From Oscillospiraceae bacterium (lineage in GTDB: Bacteria > Bacillota > Clostridia > Oscillospirales > Oscillospiraceae): a DNA stretch of 55,160 nucleotides. The stretch covers positions 1-55,160 of the forward strand of contig WQUY01000007.1 in the NCBI GenBank assembly GCA_009781855.1, read 5' to 3'. The position numbers and the translations under genes were made by a program. The notes beneath the pieces were generated by a model. That model made no database searches. It saw only the letters and a list, made by a program, of their open reading frames with translations, and had not been told where the DNA came from. Positions 51,314 to 55,160 of this stretch are shown one piece after another; the stretch's first letter is position 1; every line of letters begins with the position of its first letter.

Positions 51314-52087
51314 TTACAACACAAGCCCTTGCTTCATGCTCTGTATATATTCATACACCGCCTGCTTTGCGTTTTTGCCATGTTCTCCAATGATACGCAC
51401 AATAGCACTACCCACTATTACGCCGTCTGCAATGGCTGAATAATATTCCACCTGTTTCGGCACCCCAATCCCAAAACCTATGGCAATCGGAATGTCAGTA
51501 TATTTTCTTATTTCAGATACAATGGCTGACAAATCGGTTGTGATTTCATTGCGCACACCTGTAACACCCATAGAGGATACCAGATAAATAAAACCTTCTG
51601 CGCTCTGGGCAATCTGAATAACTCGCTTTTCCGAGGTGGGTGCCACCAAGGTGACAATCTCAATCTGATGCCTTTCCGCCGCCACTTTCGCTTCGCCTTG
51701 CTCTTCAAACGGCAAGTCTGGAATAATCACTCCACATATTCCAACCTCTGCACATTTGGCGAAAAATCGGTCATATCCATATACAAACACAGGGTTTAAA
51801 TAGGTCATAAACACCATCGGAATCCGCATCTGTTCTTTGATGGATGCCACCATCTCAAACACACCGTCAAGCCTTGTTCCGGCAGATATGGCTCGTGCAC
51901 TGGATGCCTGTATCACCTCACCCTCCGCAATTGGATCAGAGAAAGGAATGCCAATCTCAATCAGGTCTGCACCTGCTTCCTGTGCAGTTAGGATATGTTT
52001 TGCCGAATCCGCAAGGTTAGGGTCTCCCGCCATCAGATAAGCGATAAAGGCTTTTTTATTCTTAAACGCATCTTGAATTCTATTCAT
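51314..52087 (-). CDS. trpA: Tryptophan synthase alpha chain
   Basis: The protein of about 257 aa cleaves indole-3-glycerol phosphate to indole and G3P. The catalytic Glu and Asp are in [11 protein letters not shown]; the loop after it reads IAEG rather than LADG. The phosphate-binding end ([23 protein letters not shown]) is intact. The start at 52087 overlaps trpB's end by 8 nt; the longer frame is unlikely. It is the last gene of the trp operon in this window. Confidence 0.97.
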   Translation of the reverse strand: MNRIQDAFKNKKAFIAYLMAGDPNLADSAKHILTAQEAGADLIEIGIPFSDPIAEGEVIQASSARAISAGTRLDGVFEMVASIKEQMRIPMVFMTYLNPVFVYGYDRFFAKCAEVGICGVIIPDLPFEEQGEAKVAAERHQIEIVTLVAPTSEKRVIQIAQSAEGFIYLVSSMGVTGVRNEITTDLSAIVSEIRKYTDIPIAIGFGIGVPKQVEYYSAIADGVIVGSAIVRIIGEHGKNAKQAVYEYIQSMKQGLVL

Positions 52088-53264
52088 TGATATTTTCCCC
52101 CTTATATCTAGCAATGGCCGCTACATCTTTATCTCCACGTCCAGAAAGGCAAACAACGATGATTTTTCCTTTGCCCATCTCTTTTGCCAGCTTTATCGTG
52201 TGTGCCACAGCATGAGCGGATTCGATTGCCGGGATAATTCCCTCCGTGCGCGACATGCGCTCAAATGCTTCCACCGCCTCATCATCAGTGACAGGCACAT
52301 ATTCTGCGCGACCGGTCTCATATAACCATGCGTGTTCCGGGCCGATGCCGGGATAGTCAAGCCCGGCGGAGATAGAGTGTACCGGAGCAATCTGCCCAAA
52401 CTCGTCCTGACAAAAAATTGACTTCATCCCATGAAAAATACCAACGGAACCGCAAGTAATCGTTGCGGCGTGCTGATCGGTATCAAGCCCTTTTCCTGCC
52501 GCCTCACATCCGACCAACCGCACCTTTTCATCACCAATAAAATCATAAAACGTGCCTATCGCATTTGATCCACCGCCCACACAAGCGACTACGGCATCTG
52601 GCAGACGGCCTTCCACCCGGCACAGTTGTTCACGAATTTCCACTCCAATCACTTTTTGAAAATCTCTGACCATCATGGGGAATGGATGTGGCCCCATGAC
52701 AGAGCCGAGCACATAGTTTGTATTTGATACCCGCCGCGTCCATTCTCGCATGGTTTCGTTCACCGCATCTTTTAGGGTCATGGTGCCGGAGGTGACAGGG
52801 TGAACTTTCGCCCCTAATAAGCGCATACGATAAACATTGAGTGCTTGGCGCTCAGTGTCCTCTTTGCCCATAAACACCTCGCAGTCAAGCCCTAGCAGTG
52901 CTGCGGCAGTCGCTGCTGCGACACCATGTTGTCCAGCTCCTGTTTCTGCGATAATGCGGGTCTTTCCCATATATTTTGCAAGCAAAGTCTGCCCAAGCAC
53001 ATTATTAATCTTGTGGGAGCCGGTGTGATTCAAATCTTCCCGTTTCAAATAGACTTCTGCGCCGCCGATTTGTTTTGTCAGATTCTTTGCGTAATAGAGA
53101 TGCGAAGGCCGTCCAGCATAATCGTGCAAAAGTGCGTTCAATTCGGTTCGAAATTCCGAATCGTCCTTATAATGGTTGTACGCCTCCTCCAGCTCCTGCA
53201 ATGCGTCCATTAGTGTCTCTGGGATATATTGTCCTCCAAATTCGCCGAATCTCCCCTTATTCAT
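52080..53264 (-). CDS. trpB: Tryptophan synthase beta chain
   Basis: The 394-aa PLP enzyme joins indole with serine. The PLP lysine is in HTGSHKINN and the phosphate-binding loop is GGGSNAIG. TrpB1-type features ([16 protein letters not shown] at the start) are present. AGGAGG precedes the ATG and the start overlaps the trpF stop by 4 nt. Confidence 0.98.
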   Translation of the reverse strand: MNKGRFGEFGGQYIPETLMDALQELEEAYNHYKDDSEFRTELNALLHDYAGRPSHLYYAKNLTKQIGGAEVYLKREDLNHTGSHKINNVLGQTLLAKYMGKTRIIAETGAGQHGVAAATAAALLGLDCEVFMGKEDTERQALNVYRMRLLGAKVHPVTSGTMTLKDAVNETMREWTRRVSNTNYVLGSVMGPHPFPMMVRDFQKVIGVEIREQLCRVEGRLPDAVVACVGGGSNAIGTFYDFIGDEKVRLVGCEAAGKGLDTDQHAATITCGSVGIFHGMKSIFCQDEFGQIAPVHSISAGLDYPGIGPEHAWLYETGRAEYVPVTDDEAVEAFERMSRTEGIIPAIESAHAVAHTIKLAKEMGKGKIIVVCLSGRGDKDVAAIARYKGENINE

Positions 53265-53869
53265 TTCCGATTCCTCCTAACTAAAGATACAAATATTTCG
53301 ATTTTCTCTGCGTCTTTCACTCCGCTTGTTTCCACTCCACTGCTCACATCTACGCAAAATGGATTCAGTAAACGAAGCGAATCAACCACATTATCCGCAC
53401 TCAATCCGCCGGCCAAAAAATATGGGATACCACAATAATCATTTAAGATATTCCAGTCAAAAGTTCTACCAACACCGCCTCGCGCCGCCGAAAGTGTGTC
53501 GAACAAAAGGTAATCCACTTCCAGCGGCAAAGGCGGCAGCGTACTGCCAACGCCAACTGCCTTAATCACCCGGCAATCGCAGCGCTCTTTCAGCCGCTTG
53601 ATATAATCGTCATCTTCGTCACCGTGCAACTGCACCATGTCAATGATTCCATTCTGGTAGATATCCGCAACGACATTTATATTTTCGTTCACAAACACCC
53701 CAACAACTTCGACTGTCTGGTCAAGGGATTCTTTTAATATGGCCGACGTTTTCATGTCCACTCTGCGTCGGCTTGGAGCAAACACAAACCCAGTATAGTC
53801 TGGCAATACAGTATTGACAGCTGCGATGTCCTCCGCTCGGCTCAATCCACATATTTTGACTTTCGTCAT
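53261..53869 (-). CDS. trpF: Phosphoribosylanthranilate isomerase
   Basis: The 202-aa TIM-barrel isomerase converts PRA to CdRP. The catalytic Cys is in [11 protein letters not shown] and the catalytic Asp in the [14 protein letters not shown] end. It overlaps trpC (TAATG) and trpB (ATGA), showing a tightly coupled operon. Confidence 0.96.
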   Translation of the reverse strand: MTKVKICGLSRAEDIAAVNTVLPDYTGFVFAPSRRRVDMKTSAILKESLDQTVEVVGVFVNENINVVADIYQNGIIDMVQLHGDEDDDYIKRLKERCDCRVIKAVGVGSTLPPLPLEVDYLLFDTLSAARGGVGRTFDWNILNDYCGIPYFLAGGLSADNVVDSLRLLNPFCVDVSSGVETSGVKDAEKIEIFVSLVRRNRK

Positions 53870-54654
53870 TATGCACCACCTCGCAACTCAGCCAGCGCCG
53901 TTTTTTTATCAGAGGAGCGCATCAGTGTTTCACCCACCAGTACAGCATCCACACCATGCTTGCGCAGCGCATCTACATCTTTCGCTGTTCGGATGCCACT
54001 TTCGGATACAAAGAGTATATCTCGCGGCACCATTTTTCTGAGACGACTGCTTAATGTGACATCAACTTCAAATGTTTTGAGATTTCTGTTGTTCACGCCG
54101 ATTATCCTGGCTCCAGCACTGAGCGCCATATCTACTTCCGCTTCCGTATGCGCTTCCACAAGGGCAGAAAGCCCTATGCTGTGGGAAATATCCAAGTACG
54201 TAGCAAGCGTTTCCTTATCGAGGATAGCGCAGATCAACAACACTGCACTCGCGCCAAGCAACTTCGCTTCGTAAATCATATATGGATTAACAGTAAAATC
54301 TTTTCGCAGTAGTGGGATGGGTACAGTGTCTGCAATTTCGCGCAGATAACAGTCATCACCTTTGAAGTAATGCGGTTCGGTCAAAACGGAAATTGCCGCC
54401 GCTCCAGCGCGCTCATAGTCTTTGGCAATATCTACATAGGGGAACTCCGGAGCGATTATCCCTCTTGATGGTGATGCCCGCTTAATTTCACAGATAAAGG
54501 CGATATCTTCTGAGCGCAATGCACTTTCAAAAGGAAAATCATAGACAGCATTTATGGCGCAAACTGTTTTCATAAGTTCGTCTAAAGGCAATCGGTCTTT
54601 CTGCGCTTCCACACGCTTTTCTGTGCGTGCTGCAATTTCTTGTAAAATATCCAA
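53869..54654 (-). CDS. trpC: Indole-3-glycerol-phosphate synthase
   Basis: The 261-aa TIM-barrel enzyme closes the indole ring. Active-site segments are EIKRASPSRG, LRKDF, GVNNRNLKTFEVD and VSESGI. Length and order are typical. It follows the trpD stop by 9 nt. Confidence 0.97.
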   Translation of the reverse strand: MDILQEIAARTEKRVEAQKDRLPLDELMKTVCAINAVYDFPFESALRSEDIAFICEIKRASPSRGIIAPEFPYVDIAKDYERAGAAAISVLTEPHYFKGDDCYLREIADTVPIPLLRKDFTVNPYMIYEAKLLGASAVLLICAILDKETLATYLDISHSIGLSALVEAHTEAEVDMALSAGARIIGVNNRNLKTFEVDVTLSSRLRKMVPRDILFVSESGIRTAKDVDALRKHGVDAVLVGETLMRSSDKKTALAELRGGA

Positions 54655-54663
54655 ACCAATTAC

Positions 54664-55160
54664 CTACCTTTCGTTTGAGAAGCGAACAAACTCTTCCAGT
54701 TTTTCATATGCGCTACCATCGTCTATGACATCTTCCGCAATTTTCACAGCCGATTCAATGGATTCATGCCGCCCTGTGATAAACATGGCTGCTGCCGCGT
54801 TGAGTACGGCTGCATTTCGCTTTGCTCCTGCTTCGCCTTTGAGCACGGCCTTGAGAATTTCAGCGTTTTCGGTAGGCAAACCGCCCTGCAAATCATCTTG
54901 ATGGCAACGCTCAAATCCAAATTGCTCCGGCGTGATGGTATATGAGCGCACCCAGCCGTCTTTTACTTCACAAACAAATGTGGGTGCACTGAGCGATATT
55001 TCATCCAATCCATCTTCGCCATGTACCACCATGGCATTTTTAACACCAAGATTGCACATCACCTGCGCCAAAGGTTCTACCAGTCCACGATCATAAACCC
55101 CCATCAGTTCCATTTTTGCACCGGCCGGATTCGTAAGCGGGCCTATAATATTAAATACTG
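54664..55160 (-). CDS. trpD: Anthranilate phosphoribosyltransferase, C-terminal part (runs off the window)
   Basis: The reading frame continues to the last base, with VFNIIGPLTNPAGAK upstream of the apparent ATG at 55113, so the gene is cut by the window edge. It transfers phosphoribose from PRPP to anthranilate. The visible C-terminal part includes NAMVVHGEDGLDEIS and NAAAAMFITGR, as in known TrpD. trpE/G are presumably outside the window. Confidence 0.95.
   Translation of the reverse strand, partial: VFNIIGPLTNPAGAKMELMGVYDRGLVEPLAQVMCNLGVKNAMVVHGEDGLDEISLSAPTFVCEVKDGWVRSYTITPEQFGFERCHQDDLQGGLPTENAEILKAVLKGEAGAKRNAAVLNAAAAMFITGRHESIESAVKIAEDVIDDGSAYEKLEEFVRFSNER

Overview
The window looks like a chromosomal piece of a strictly anaerobic Clostridia-type Firmicute. 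This is inferred from gene content: a Crh/HPr-like regulator, RNase M5, NrdR, a B. subtilis-type PurF with propeptide and Fe-S cysteines, V-type ATPase-like subunits, strong AGGAGG ribosome sites and frequent TTG/GTG starts. Many oxygen-sensitive Fe-S, tungsten/molybdenum and radical-SAM proteins point to anaerobic life. An Oscillospirales-like aromatic degrader is only a guess. No rRNA, tRNA, CRISPR array, phage or intact IS element was seen.

Layout. (1) 1-8500: PIN-toxin remnant, Crh-like HPr (-), a 175-bp palindromic element, then a + strand housekeeping run comEC-holA-rnmV-nrdR-purF and an iron-type alcohol dehydrogenase. (2) 8.5-16.3 kb: an E2-acyltransferase-like protein (-), a benzaldehyde-type aldehyde dehydrogenase, a peptide-type ABC importer whose two permeases are fused into one gene, and a three-gene V-ATPase stalk-like fragment. 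(3) 16.3-39.8 kb: a nearly unbroken - strand block. In transcription order it holds a molybdopterin enzyme and Fe-S subunit of the pyrogallol-phloroglucinol transhydroxylase type, a two-part prenyl diphosphate synthase, hdrC-hdrB-hdrA-flxD-flxC-flxB-flxA (a flavin-based bifurcation module), a small membrane protein, a UbiA/MenA prenyltransferase, two radical SAM proteins, a heterodimeric ABC exporter, an Old Yellow/2-enoate reductase-type enzyme, and a ferredoxin with an aldehyde:ferredoxin oxidoreductase. A LysR regulator is divergent from the molybdoenzyme. (4) 41-44.7 kb: dUTPase, an uncharacterised conserved protein, and a VOC protein with a TPP enzyme. (5) 45-51.2 kb: URO-D-family protein, a second solute-binding protein and fused permease, and an M24 peptidase. 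(6) 51.3-55.16 kb: trpD(partial)-C-F-B-A.

How the parts may work together (inference). The transhydroxylase-like pair keeps all four active-site residues I know for the Pelobacter enzyme at a constant offset of 140 residues, and its large subunit carries an extra SCP2-like N-terminal domain. It heads a gene block encoding NADH-linked Flx-Hdr electron bifurcation plus prenyl-chain and prenyl-transfer enzymes for a quinone-like product. Aldehyde/alcohol dehydrogenases, AOR, an OYE-type reductase, a TPP enzyme and a VOC protein lie around it. I read this as a locus for anaerobic handling of phenolic or other cyclic compounds coupled to low-potential electron flow. The substrate cannot be read from sequence. 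Two paralogous transport loci without ATPase genes and a family of intergenic hairpins are further features.
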